Source of the DNA: Podaxis mareebaensis
Taxonomy: Eukaryota > Basidiomycota > Agaricomycetes > Agaricales > Agaricaceae
Reading direction: 5' to 3'
Assembly (NCBI GenBank): GCA_018524725.1
Contig: JAEUWP010000139.1
Location: 310,001 to 374,000 of the forward strand
Length of the DNA: 64,000 bases
Part shown: positions 34,582 to 46,704 of the stretch, piece by piece
How the letters are laid out: each line of letters begins with the position of its first letter
Numbering within the stretch: the first letter of the stretch is position 1
Program-made: the position numbers and the translations under genes
Notes under the pieces: model-generated
What the model was told of the DNA's origin: nothing
The model's database searches: none
Seen by the model: the letters and a program-made list of their open reading frames with translations, nothing else

Positions 34582-34742
34582 GTACGTGAACTGTAGAGAC
34601 CGTTCTTGTGACGTCATGAAAAGTACCTGACGGGGTTCGCAATCACATTATTTATTTACCTTACGAGTTCAAGCTCCCCTCGCACCACTTCTCACTCTTA
34701 CTTTGAGGTTGCTAACTTCTTTGTAAGCCCTCTCTGCATCCC

Positions 34743-37700
34743 ATGTCGCTGGCAGGACTGGTTCGGGACGTGGTTACGCACCACCGCGATCATTCCTCGA
34801 CGAGCCCAGAGAATGTTGAACCAGGTGCCAGCTTGCATCATTCTGGGCTTTCTTCGAGCCCAAAGCGTGGCCATGACAAGGATGTTGTGACACTAGAGGC
34901 CAATGGTGGCCCAATGGTTTCGGAATACACTTCCGTTGGCGATACGAGCGACTACGTCCATCCTGACACGCAGTCGCACGACAGCCAGGGCCAGGGTTTC
35001 AACCACCGCCCACATTACAAGTCTCCACCAGACACACCTGCCACAAGAACAGGACCGCCGCGCTCTCTATCCTTTGCATATTCACGTTCATTCTCGAACT
35101 CACCATCCAGGCACAACAGTGGTCACCAAATCGAGCCCAACGATCTCCGCCCGACCTTTCCTTATGACAATGCGGATGTCTCTTTGTCCCCTACCAACGC
35201 CGAATTCCGGGGGGTTTTGGAGTCCCTTTCCTCGCGCGATCAAGTTTCCGCCGATAGGAAAGGCAAACGAAGGGAAAGTCGTAGCGCCGATGAGGGGTGG
35301 ACCATAAATCCTATTCGATGGTTCCATGAATCACCAAGGGATGAGCACCCGCGAAGTGCTATTCCATGGACGTCACCAGAACCGGAGAGCGTACAGAAGG
35401 CCGGAGAAAACGCGACGGTCCAGGAGACGAACGACAACTTACACAGGGAGGGATCCCAACGTCCGAACAACAAGCTCAAGTCTCCCGCCAGACGGCTTAC
35501 GGATGATGGGAATCACTCTGGTTCGGTACCTCAGCCTCGCAAGGGCCTGCGCCGCGCACTCTCGCTACCCCACACTCCGTTCGAAAACAAGACAGGAAAG
35601 GCTAAGTGGGCAAGACTGCGTTCTTTGCTCCCCAATCTCCCAAACCTTGCACATGACCAGGGCAATGCCGACTTGGTTGGTCCGTCGGTGGCAGTTGCCT
35701 CCCCAACGGTCAATATTACGGACGAGCTCATCACTGGAGGTCTTGCTACTCTTATGCTCCGTCTCTGGTTTGAGCGAGATGAGAAAGGGCATCGGAGGGT
35801 TCCCATTTTGCTTCACAGATTGAGGATTCGGATTAGCGATAGCTACCACCCGACTGAAGAAAAGAGGACTGCTTTTCGGATCGAGTGTGAATACGCTAAC
35901 GGTGCTGCAAGATGGGTCATCTATCGCCAACTTCGCGACTTCTTTTCCCTGCATACTCATTACGCGGTATCAAATGTCTACAACCGTCTCGGAGATGAAC
36001 TCCCCGAGTTTCCTTTAACTAGTGAGTATCTCTCCTATGAGTCTGATGAATTTCTGATCATCCGGAACAGGTATCCCGTACTTTAAATTCCTGAAAAAGG
36101 AGGACGCACACATAGATCAAGCTTCTTTTGCGCGACTTCAGCGGCAGGCCTTAGAAACCTATCTTATCAAACTTATTCGTGCTGTGGTATGCTAGAAAAA
36201 ACATCAGTGTCGAAAGTGTGTTACTGACACTTTAGTAGATGTTTCATCCGTCATCTAATAGACTTTCGGCTTTCCTGGAAGTCAGCGCATTGTCGATTGC
36301 TCTCGCACAATCTGGAGGGGTTCAATATAAAGGAGGCTATTTACAAATTCATGCGGTCAGTAACGGCGGTGGCGGGTTTGGTAGAAAGGGTCTTAGTTGG
36401 GGGGTGAGGAAGGAGTCCCGATGGTCCGCTGTCAGGGAAAGCTATCTCGTCGTTGTGGACGAGCCTGGGGAGGTCGGTTCTTTGATTTCAGGCCGAACTA
36501 CCGTTATTGACGATGACTAGCTCACGGTGTGGGACGTTTTCCTTTTCGATCCCGACTTCAAGATTGAAAGACCAAAGAGGTACTATCGTCAGGGCCTCAA
36601 TAATATTCTCCACAATGAACTCGCCATGATCGAACACCACTTCTCGTCTCCAGTCAAACCCCAACCCGTGGAGAATCCTGCGCTCGAACAACAGCCTTCA
36701 CAACACTTGCAACTTCCCCGCAAACGACGCGATAGTGATGGCCACTCTCTCCTTGGATCTATAAAATCACGAATTTCCAGAATCTTCCACTTAGACTCGG
36801 ATACCCCTCACAGAGGAGGCTATGACCCACGATGTGAAGGGCGGAGGAGCCAAGGAAATGAGCATGCAGATGATTCTGATTCTTCGGGCTCTGTGTCCCT
36901 GCCTCCTCGTACACGTACTCCGATGCTCGATCCGTCGACTAACCTCAACCCAATGGCGGTGTCAGAAAATCATCAGGATCCCAATGTTGAGAGTCAACAA
37001 GCGGGTCAGGCGGCGAAGAAAAAGAAGAAAACAGAGGATGTTTCAAAACATACGTTTTACATTGTGAACTCTCAGATGAGGTTGAAACTCTTTGCCCGAA
37101 GTGAAGTGTGTATTCTATCTGGATTGACCTACCCATTGCTCAATTAGACTTCCCTCAGCGTCAAATGCTCCAATGGATCACTGCACTCGAAAAAGCCGCG
37201 TCTTCCAGTCCCTACAGTGGCCGGAATAGGTTTGATAGCTTCGCCCCGATTCGGCTGAATGTCGCAGCTCAGTGGCTTGTCGATGGCGTGAGTTCCATCC
37301 TGATGCCATCTAAAGAGCTATGACGATGTTAGGCTAGCGAGACTACTTCTGGAATCTTTCTCGTGCTATACTCCTCGCTCGGGAAGTTATCCATATTCAT
37401 GACTGGTGGTTGTCTCCCGGTAACTATTTTTTTTTTTCTTCTTTTAACCTTCTCACTTGCTACACTTAGAACTGCTCATGAGAAGGCCTAACAAAGAGAA
37501 ATATCGGCTCGATCACTTGCTTGAGAGAAAGGCTAAGGAGGGCGTCAAGATATATGTTATCCTTTAGTGCGAAATATAGTCTCATTTTTCCGCTGTCAAC
37601 TTGCTCATGGTTTGATTAGCCAGGAAGTCTCCAACCGGACAACACCGACGGATAGCAAGTGAGTACCATTTAGCATTCCTGCTCAAACAACTGACATCCT

Positions 37701-40700
37701 GCCTAGTTATGCCAAGCAACGGCTGATGGGTTTACACCATAACATCATGGTCCAGAGATCGCCTTCACATTTTCAAACTGGGACCTTCTACTGGGCTCAT
37801 GTATGCTTCCTCCTTTGAGGGTTGCCAAACGTTTCTAATCATCTCCATTTTAGCATGAAAAGTTCTGTGTCATCGACCAAGCGATTGCTTTTATGGGTGG
37901 GATAGACTTGTGTTTTGGACGGTAAAACTCTCGTCTGCTCCTGCCTGTGTCGAGAAGTTGACGATCCTAGATGGGATACACCACAGCATGTGTTAGTAGA
38001 TGATGTCGAGGGCACAGATCGACCGGAAATTTGGCCAGGTAGCTTTTTCATTTACCCCACCTTTCAACGTCAGTTTCTCATATGACTACTCAGGCAAGGA
38101 CTACAGTAATCCTCGCCTCTCGGATTTCTACAACCTCAACAAACCTGAAGAGGATATGTATGATCGGACGAAGTCTCCCAGAATGCCTTGGTTCGTTGAA
38201 CTGCCACCATCTGACTGTCTTAGAGCTGACTAGGGAGTCAGGCATGATGTAGCGATGCAAGTGGTCGGTCAACCGGCGCGAGACCTTGCGCGTCATTTTG
38301 TTCAGAGGTGGTTACAGCATTTCATTGCTCTTATTCCTTGCTAATTGACGTGTCCATAGATGGAACTATCTGCTGAGAATAAAGGTCCGCCTATATGCAG
38401 CTTCCGGCCATCCACCGTGGCTGAATTGCCTTCCATTCCAGAACCACACGCGAGTTATGCCTTGCTTACTGCCACCGCCGGAGTTCAAGCCTGGAGAATT
38501 GACTCAGATGGGCCTTACAGGAACGTGCGAAGTACAGATATGTCGGTCCGCTGGCCCCTGGTCCATGGGCACCCCCGCGAAGATTGAACACTCCATCCAG
38601 AATGCTTATCTCAAAGGTCAGTCAGCATTTCATAACCCCCACCCGAAGGATGTATATCAGCTTACAATGAGGATCGTGTAGCAATCCAAATGTCAGAACA
38701 CTTCGTCTATATTGAGAATCAATTCTTCATCAGCTCGTTCGTTACACCTGGGATATTTATTTTGTAGCCCTTACTGAACCTAGATGAAACAGGACTGTCG
38801 TCAATGATGTTAAGATTGAAAACAATATTGGAGATGCAATAGTTCACCGTATCATCAAGGCCCACAGGGATGGGACACCATGGAAGTGTTGTATCGTAAT
38901 ACCACTCTTACCGGGATTTACCTTCCCGGTCGATCATAGTGATGCTAGTGCAGTGCGTCTTCTCTCTAAGTTGACCAGTCATGGAGCTGACCATTCCCAG
39001 ATTCGCATAATCCTGGAATGCCAAAATCGAACCATCGCTCGCGGTCCGAATTCCATCTTTTCGCGCTTAAGAAAAGAAGGCATTGATGTACGTTCATAAG
39101 GACATACTTGGTTGACGTTGTTCTGATAAAAGTCGAACAGCCTGATGAATACGTGACTGTCTTTTCGTTGCGCAACTGGGCAAAGATGCGCGGGGGGGTG
39201 CTAACAACGGAGCAGGTATGTAGTCCCACGTGTTACACTTGTAGGGCTTGACAAAACAGAGTAGGTGTACATCCACGGCAAAGTCTGTATCGTCGACGAT
39301 CGCCTGGCGATCATAGGGAGTGCAAACATAAATGAACGGTCCCAACGAGGCGATAGGGATTCAGAAGTAGCCGCAGTTATTAGAGATACTGACATGGTTG
39401 AGGGGTATGCAACTGTTCCTTGTCCTAACTGTTTGTGCTGAGCCTTTACTGTCGTGACTTTCTAGGACTATGGCTGGCAAGCCATTTAAAGTGGGCCGGT
39501 TCGCGCATACCTTGCGAGTACGACTAATGAGGGAGCACCTCGGAGTTGACGTCGATGCGCTTGATGAAGAGGACCTCATGGCAAACGAGCCTGCCCAACC
39601 GGAGCATGAACAACAACCATGGGACCCCGAGCGGGAACAGCAGTACGGACAAGAAGAGGGTGTAACGCAAGTTAAAAAGCACGATCGACATACCGTTGCG
39701 GGTGCTCTTTTGAAAGCGGGCTGGGATAACGCTAAACAAGGTCCTTAACACTTATCGCGACTCAACCTTTGACTCACAGCATGGCCTCATTAGCTTGTTT
39801 TGGTGTGGGGGAAGACGTCTCGAAGGTTATGGCGGAGGAGCTCCATGCGGTTGGCCCGACACACGATACCCTTAACCAGAATGTGGGGGGTGACACAATT
39901 GAAGCAGAGCGCAGAGATTTCACAACGGGAGGGAAAGAGAGGATTGGTTTCGCGAGCTCGGAAGTGCCCACTGCTGAAGAGAAAACAGTTACAGAGAATC
40001 GACCTCCTACCCCTCAGGCCGACTTCGTCTTGGAACACCATCAGCCCGATACCATGTCCGAAGGCTCTGAAACGCCCGACGACGAGAAAGCCGCCAATTC
40101 GACCAGAGTATTGGACAAGGCAGATCCACCTGCAAATACTTTACCCAATGAACACCAACCGCTGCCCCCAAGACCAGATGGCGAAGGGCAGGAAGGATCT
40201 TCAACACACAAAACGATCCGAAAGCAACGGACGGGCAAGCTTGGGATCAAATGGGCTGTACCAGTGCCTAGACCGCATGTCGATCCCGACGGGTTCGAAG
40301 ACCCCATCTCGGACGCTTTCTGGAAGAATGTTTGGGTTGCCAGTGCCGCTTACAATGTCTGCTATCTCCCTTACTCCGGTTCATGATTGAATTACTGATG
40401 ACTGTCGTGGTTAAGACGGAGATATATCGCAAGGTCTTCCATGCTATTCCTGATGACACGGTGACCACCTGGAAGCGGTATAAGGAGTTTGTGGCCTATC
40501 ATGATCGATTGAGGAAACCAGTCAGTCGTCCCCATTGTTATCTCTTCATACCCTGATCGGACCATCTTTCAGACTGCTGAGACGGGTGAATCCGTCGCCC
40601 GCATTCCTTCGGAAATAGAAGACGAATCCGCCGCATACGTTGAGAATGCTATGTCAGCCTCAGAGGTTAATGACGGTTCCTCTGAAGTCAGCAAAGAGAA

Positions 40701-41051
40701 TGGCAGTGAACAGCAACACCTTCCGCGTGATCATTCACCTAACACTGCTGGTGAACGAACTCGCAAACCGGCAAAAGGTAGCGAACCTTTTGAGAAACGA
40801 GAGAAGGATGAGATGGAGAGGCTGTTGAAACAACTAAATGGACATCTAGGTAATCTAGAGAAAAAAAATCTAGTCCCACGTCTGGCTCACCTTCCGCGAT
40901 ACAGTTATATATCCTACCCGGTTTCTGGAGAGTGAGGACATCGCCAATAACTTCTTGTTTAACGCAGATAGGTTCGTGCTCGATTCGCTGGGCAGAGTAC
41001 AAATCCTGATACAAGACTGCTAGACTTCTGCCCCTTCCTATTTACAACTAA
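34743..41051 (+). CDS. PLD1: Phospholipase D1 (PX-PH-PLD, Spo14 type)
   Basis: This enzyme hydrolyses phosphatidylcholine to phosphatidic acid on membranes. A long disordered N-terminus (from [20 protein letters not shown]) precedes the PX domain (about 35830-36180, [20 protein letters not shown]). The PH domain follows ([56 protein letters not shown]). HKD motif 1 is [18 protein letters not shown] near 37855. HKD motif 2 is [20 protein letters not shown] near 39270. Both have His, Lys and Asp. The conserved end reads [20 protein letters not shown], then [20 protein letters not shown], finishing LLPLPIYN after a last intron. Two long disordered insertions separate HKD2 from this tail. Around twenty introns are needed and the protein is about 1,730 residues. 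One PH-domain intron (about 36474-36511) uses a non-consensus GTCGGT donor. Confidence 0.92.
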
Positions 41052-41152
41052 GATGTTTCATGAACGTTTGCGCGGAAACATTCTATCAGCATTCTATCTT
41101 ACCTACGACTTGATCATTTCGATTAATCCCGGACCGCTTGTATATTACGGAT

Positions 41153-41177
41153 GATTTACTGGATTTACTGGATTTAC
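41153..41177 (+). repeat. Short tandem repeat, 9-bp unit
   Basis: GATTTACTG occurs almost three times in tandem between the PLD1 stop and the methyltransferase start. It is too short to support a function. Confidence 0.6.
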
Positions 41178-41276
41178 GTCTTTGAAATAGCAGGACATCT
41201 GATCCGCGTCGCTTCGTACATATGATATCGGTGTTGTTTGGTTACGACTAGGTCACCGACTTCACTGATCATCGAC

Positions 41277-43041
41277 ATGTCCCTCATGTCCAATCGCATA
41301 ATCCCGATCCTCACAGATGATAAACCATTCAACAGGCCAAACGCCCAAGAACCTACTTCAGAACTCGGACGGCTTCATGCCTTCTTAAACTCGCAGCCTG
41401 TCCAGTCATTGTTACGTCTACATCCCAACGAGCTCGCTACCGAGGAAGCGAGTGTCCCTCGGGAATGGCACGAATGGTTCAACTGCAGTAGTAAAATACC
41501 ACAAGGATGGTTAGAACTGGTTCATTATTACATGACTGGTAACCAGGGGTATGTTCGCCCCCTTTAAGGTCATACGCTCAGCAGCGAGCGCAACCACTCA
41601 ACCGATTACAGGCAGCTGTCCTCACTACTAATACCTTTACAAGGTCTCCTTGACGAGATCAGAACATTGCAACTATGCCGCCGGCCTATCACCTTCAGAT
41701 TCGTTCTGCCACCTATCAAGGAGGTAGGCATGTCGCCAAAGAAAGCGCACGAAGTCTCTCGCATGGCCGCATACATTCTCGAAGTGATTCGGATCAACAA
41801 GTGGAATCCTTCTGCACTCCGAATTGTAGATGTTGGGGCCGGCCAAGTCTGTAACCCGTTGTCTCATGGGCTGCGATTGAAGTAATAACCCTAGTTCTTA
41901 CTTAGGGCTACCTAACACGAGCACTCAAGGCACATCTGCTGCCCACGCATATCCTGGCGCTAGATGCAGATGAGGAACAAACTGTTGGAGCACAGCGATG
42001 GGAGAGTCGCCTGCTGCCCCCACCTTCTGAGGAGAATCCACCGATCAAGCATAAAACGATACATGTCACGCCTGCGGCATTATATACTGGCATTGACGAA
42101 TGGATTGCAGAGATGGGAACCTCGACCTCCGTGACGAAAGAGACTGGTGACATACCAGTCCTACTCATTGGCCTGCATGCTTGCGGATCTCTCACGCCTG
42201 ATATCATGCGGACGTTTTACCGGTCGGGGGAAGGCCAAAGGAGGTGGAAATTGGCAGGGGCCGTCGTTGTTGGATGTTGCTACAATCTAATGAACCCTAG
42301 TGGTGAGCACTTTTTGAATGCTGGATTAACGTGTATTTATTGAGAGATCGGATAGACTTCCCACTATCCGAGAGTATGAAAAGCCTTTTCCCGATAATGG
42401 ACCTCCCAACATCGGCATACCACCTTGCCGCCCAGATACCAACCCAGTGGCTATCCAAGCTTTCGCCTCCTACTCCTGTTCCCTCGGTTGAACTGGCGCT
42501 TCGCAAAGTGACATGGCGAGCTTTGCTTGGCAAGAAGCTTCGACACATGCCAAACGACTCGACCTCACCCGATACGCAGTTGCACCTCAGCCTAGCGCCC
42601 GGAAGGCAGCTTCCGTGGTCACGCTTGCCGGTGGCCAAAACGCAGAATTTCATTATGGATGAGGTCGGAACTGGTGCCACACCTGAGATGCGTCGGCTAG
42701 GGAGACTAAGGGATACCGCATACCAAACCTGGGAAACATTTTTGGACGTTGCTGGGAAGAGGATGGGCGTGGATTTCAGCGCTACCGGTGAAGAGACTGA
42801 CACAATTCGAGAACTTGCGCTGGAGAGGTCTCTTGAAGTTGTCCACACGCTGCGATGCTTGTTGGGACCCGTAGTAGAAACTGCCATTATTCTCGATCGC
42901 ATGGCTTGGATTGCCGATAATTTACGGGCGAAAGGGCGTGCAGATGTACAGACCTCGTTGGTCAACTTGTTCGACCAGGCCACAGGGAGTGGAAGGAATA
43001 CTGCAATTGTTATAGCACCATTAATACCTCCAATATCATAA
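41277..43041 (+). CDS. METTL25/RRNAD1-like methyltransferase domain protein
   Basis: This is a predicted SAM-dependent methyltransferase of the METTL25/METTL25B family. The start at 41277 (MSLMSNRIIPILTDDKPFNR) leads to WHEWFNCSSKIPQGWLELVH. The family hallmark MSPKKAHEVSRMAAYI follows. Then comes SAM-binding motif I, DVGAGQ, joined across an intron to GYLTRALKAHLLP and the acidic strand ILALDADEE. Further motifs are VLLIGLHACGSLTPDIMRTF and VVVGCCYNLMNPS. After another intron with acceptor near 42354, the C-terminal region continues DFPLSESMKSLFPIMDLPTS and ends IVIAPLIPPIS. About four introns are present and the length is about 520 residues. It sits only 92 bases before the next gene on the same strand. 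The methylated substrate is not apparent from the sequence. Confidence 0.85.
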
Positions 43042-43132
43042 CTTGTCCGTGTGCATGCGCCATCAGGTTCCCGTCAAACGTTTAGCAGGGGACTTTAGAG
43101 ATCGACGAGCTTCTCATCTTCTTACTTCACAA

Positions 43133-45258
43133 ATGTCTGTAGACTTGTCAAAATTCACTGTATCACAACTCAAAGCTCTTTGCAAGGAAAAGGGTATCTC
43201 TGGATATTCAAAACTAGCGAAGGACGCACTCATCGAGATACTCTCCGCTCATGTGAAGGGTGCTACTGGAGGGGGAACGCGGACAACAGCCAATCCTATC
43301 CCGCAGTCCGAAAAGCCTGGCGCACGGAGCAAGGGACGCAAGCAAGCATTCCAGTCTAGAAAAAATCAACCCGCAGCTACGCAGACCCCTCTCCCAATAG
43401 AATTGGGTATTGCGCCTCGCGTGGAAGGATACTCTCAGGCTAACACGACGGGCGAGGAATTCAGTCTATTGCCAAATCTTGCACAGAGACAAACAACCCC
43501 GGTTACACAGCAGAGTATCAACCCACTGGAATCTTTCAAAGAACCTAGGGACGTCTTTCGAACACCTCAGCCTCTAAAACAACCGCGGGAGGCGGTCGAG
43601 CCGCTGAAGAAGAAACAGAAATTGGACCATGCACAGAGCAGGCCGTCAGCAGATGAGAAGAGGTCGCAGCAGTCGATACAAATCCAGAGGCCAGGTGCTC
43701 CGAACGCGATGGTAATTCTGCCGGCCGATAATGACAAGAAACAAAAAAGCACGCATATACCGAGAGCGACGAACGTTACAGCGAAACGTTATATTCCCCT
43801 GGCAATCAGGTCAAAATATTCGGTAACAACAGTAGGAGCGACACATCCTTCGGCCACTGCCCAGTATCTCCCCCGACCTCCAGCCGCAAAGGAACAGACC
43901 CCAAGTGGATACCTCGACTTTCCCCTTCCAGACGAATCTAAGCTTTCCTTCGAAGCTATAACACTTCCGCCTTCACTTACCCAGCGCAGGCATGCACCCA
44001 AGCTTGCACTGATATTCCGAGACGTTGATATTGGAGATATGCCAAGCTTGGCGCTATCATCGAAATTATTCAGGTATTCGGGATATCTTTCCGCAGCATG
44101 TCATTTGAAAAGGTGGTATCCTGGGAAAAGGCTGGCGGAGGTGTTGAGTGGAGTTTCAACTGATCGGATGAATTTATGGCCATATAGAAGGATGAGGGAG
44201 GAAGAACGTAGAATGAGGAAAGAGACCTTTCAGAGGTCGGTTTTGGGAAGGTTGCTTGATGGGGATGTAGATATTATCGGGGAGAGTGTTTGGACAAGTG
44301 GAGATGATGTAAAACAGGCGGTCATTGCTGTCAGGTATGTCCCGCGATGTTTCAGTGGCGAAGTTGATAATTGACGTCGTTTATGGAGGTTCCTGTTGAC
44401 GAGGTGTTACTTTTGGATTTCTTTGAACCGTGATTTGGCTGAGGTGAGGCGAAACAGACTGATCAATGTGCAGGAGGTCGTGCAAGGTGAGATCTGGTGT
44501 GTTGTGACCGAAACAAGAGACAGAAAGGGGACGGCGATGAAGTACTACGTCCTGGAAGCCACTTGTGAAATCATAGGAAGTCCTGATGGCCTAGATGGTA
44601 GCCTTCCGTTACGGACGGACTGGTCGACGTACATCCACAAACACATGTATGAGAGTGGTGCGGCGAGGGCAGGATGTATCATGGACCATATTCGGTGGAC
44701 AAATCACGAAGAATATGACCGAGGCATTAGCAAGCTCTGGTTGAAGAGAACGCAGGAAGAGGGAGAGCTTGGGAAGCTCAAGAGGATTGTGGCGAAGAGG
44801 TATATCCTGGCATGCACGATGGAGAATAGGTATGTAGTTTATCATTCAATTTAACAACGTGCTAACCCGTTGGAGGAAAGTTTGAGTGGACGCTACATGA
44901 CCTCGAGGGAGATGGAGCTTGAGTTGAACGGTCTGCCGACTAGGACTGTGGTTCATCAGAACATCAAGGAGCCAAAGGCCAACCTTTTTATACCTGCGTA
45001 AGTCACCCCAAAATCGCGATGGATGATGAATATTCATGTGGGTTTCTAAGGCATCATCATGTTGAGAGTGTTCACTTCACGACAGCGTCGAAACGTCCAA
45101 TGCATCCGGCGTTAGCGGTTATACAAACACCATCACGTGAATATTACATCTTGAAGGATAATGGGATGCAGATAGGGTGTGAAGAGGAAGGCATTTCCGA
45201 AGTATGGGTGGAGATTATTGGATGTAGCGCAACAGGAGGGGCCAAGGAAAGACGCTAG
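43133..45258 (+). CDS. Rho_N/SAP-like domain protein of unknown function
   Basis: I recognise only the N-terminal domain. Residues 3-40 (DLSKFTVSQLKALCKEKGIS, then KLAKDALIEILSAH) match the Rho termination factor N-terminal/SAP-like fold, a helix-extended-helix that often binds nucleic acid. About 220 low-complexity basic and Gln/Pro-rich residues follow. A longer conserved-looking region comes after: FPLPDESKLSFEAITLPPSL, then PKLALIFRDVDIGDMPSLAL and SGYLSAACHLKRWYPGKRLA. After an intron it continues CYFWISLNRDLAEVRRNRLI and EARWCVV-like strands (GEIWCVVTETRDRKGTAMKY). The end reads REYYILKDNGMQIGCEEEGI, then EVWVEIIGCSATGGAKERR. Start choice is the first ATG that places the domain at the N-terminus; an in-frame ATG at 43055 would add 26 residues. 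About three introns are present. A role in the nucleus or mitochondrion is only inference. Confidence 0.72.
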
Positions 45259-45260
45259 GG

Positions 45261-45277
45261 GAATAATAATAATAATG
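45261..45277 (+). repeat. (AAT)n microsatellite
   Basis: About five AAT/ATA units follow immediately after the stop of the Rho_N protein, in its presumed 3' untranslated region. Confidence 0.6.
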
Positions 45278-45467
45278 CTTTTGATGGTTGATCAGTGTGA
45301 CCCTGAGTTGCTTAAGCGCAATAAGCTATATTCATTTCATTCTTCCACCTTTGACCGTCATCTCCAGCCTCTGCGGTATACACCTACCGCGCTTCTCGGC
45401 TCGGTCCGCATCTTGATATCAAGCAATTTTCAAGGACTCCGAGTCTCAACCACAGGTTTATCTGACA

Positions 45468-46539
45468 ATGATCCTGGAGAATGGAGAGTATGACCTCTCA
45501 AAGCTGTTTGCGTTGATTGCAGAGCTGGGCGAGTCGTTGAATGAGAATAGGAGTTTGTCGGTATCATTGTACGCGCAGGCCGCCAATGTCAAGGTGCGTA
45601 GGATATAGAACCTAGTGGGGTAGTGTTGGCTCACATGGAGTATCTTGGATAGACGCAAGCTATTCATTCCCAGTCAGGATTTGTCTTGCGGAGGTGGGTA
45701 TCGCTTACGGATATTGTGTGCCGCTTATGTTGAGGCCCGAGGTGCTGTTAGATTTAATTTGGACAAAACACAAGGTTTGCTCTCTGTTTTGCTGGGCCGA
45801 GACTTGCGTATTGACGATCCTTCTTAGAAGAGTATGATACAGAACTGGAGCGGATGAATGCTGCCATTGCCGCTGAGAACCAGAGTTTGCAACATGACAA
45901 CAAACAACTGAGTTCACTCATCAAGGAGTATGAGCAAACGTTGGAAACGGTGATGAGTACGTCATGATTCGCCTTGCTCTCGTCCCTTTACTCATTGTAA
46001 AGCACCCGCTTAGGCGCGTTCCGCAATCGAGCAGTGCGTATTTTTCTTCGAATAATGAGTATGTATATTCACCCATACCTCAGAGAGATGTGCAAGAGCG
46101 GGAACTCTCGTTGATACGGGAGTACGAAACAAAGTTGCTGTCACGGGAGGAGGAAAACGCCACACAAGAGCTCAAGGCAAGTACAGCAATTTCCGCGTCG
46201 CTCGCACGGCTATCGCATGTACTGCGGCGGCTGCTCCGAGCAGAATCTGGTGAGGATGACGAAGAGCCCCCTGCAACACGGACACAGGAGGAAGAGGAAC
46301 AAGAACCATGGAATGCATCTCTTGCCGCGGAACATTCGATGGCGCGGGAGATTGAACTAGCACGGTTACAAGCGGAAAACGAGCAGTTAAAGCAAATGTT
46401 GGGGTTGTTACCGCGTCGGATGCCTGAAAGTAGGCTGCAGGGTGACTACAGGCCTACGTTAAATTTGACGCGAGACGGCAAATACGTGCCGTATGGACGC
46501 GGGCCTCCCAAGAATGCAGCTGGAGAACAGGATTCATGA
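45468..46539 (+). CDS. SIKE/FGFR1OP2-family coiled-coil protein (SCI1-like)
   Basis: This is a small coiled-coil protein resembling SIKE/FGFR1OP2, the STRIPAK kinase-phosphatase scaffold partner, called SCI1 in filamentous ascomycetes. Hand splicing gives MILENGEYDLSKLFALIAEL, then LNENRSLSVSLYAQAANVK, FNLDKTQEEYDTELERMNAA, ENQSLQHDNKQLSSLIKEYE and QTLETVMSTFRNRA. The block around DNKQLSSLIKEYEQTLETVM is the family signature of long heptads. After a fifth exon the coiled coil continues (LIREYETKLLSREEENATQE), then an acidic loop and a further helix (EIELARLQAENEQLKQMLGL). The end is polar (PKNAAGEQDS). About five introns are used, all with frame-restoring ends. Length is about 270 residues. 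Family assignment is good, but STRIPAK membership is inferred from it. Confidence 0.78.
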
Positions 46540-46704
46540 TTTGTAAAATATTCTGTAGATAGATGGAGTGAATGCAGGGAAGTGATCCGGGGTGAAGCTT
46601 AATAACCAAATTGAGGGAATATAGAATATCGTTTGTTCAATCTGCCTTTATGCAGGGACGCCCTTATTCCCAGTCAGCACATACCCACCACCACCATCGC
46701 CCCA

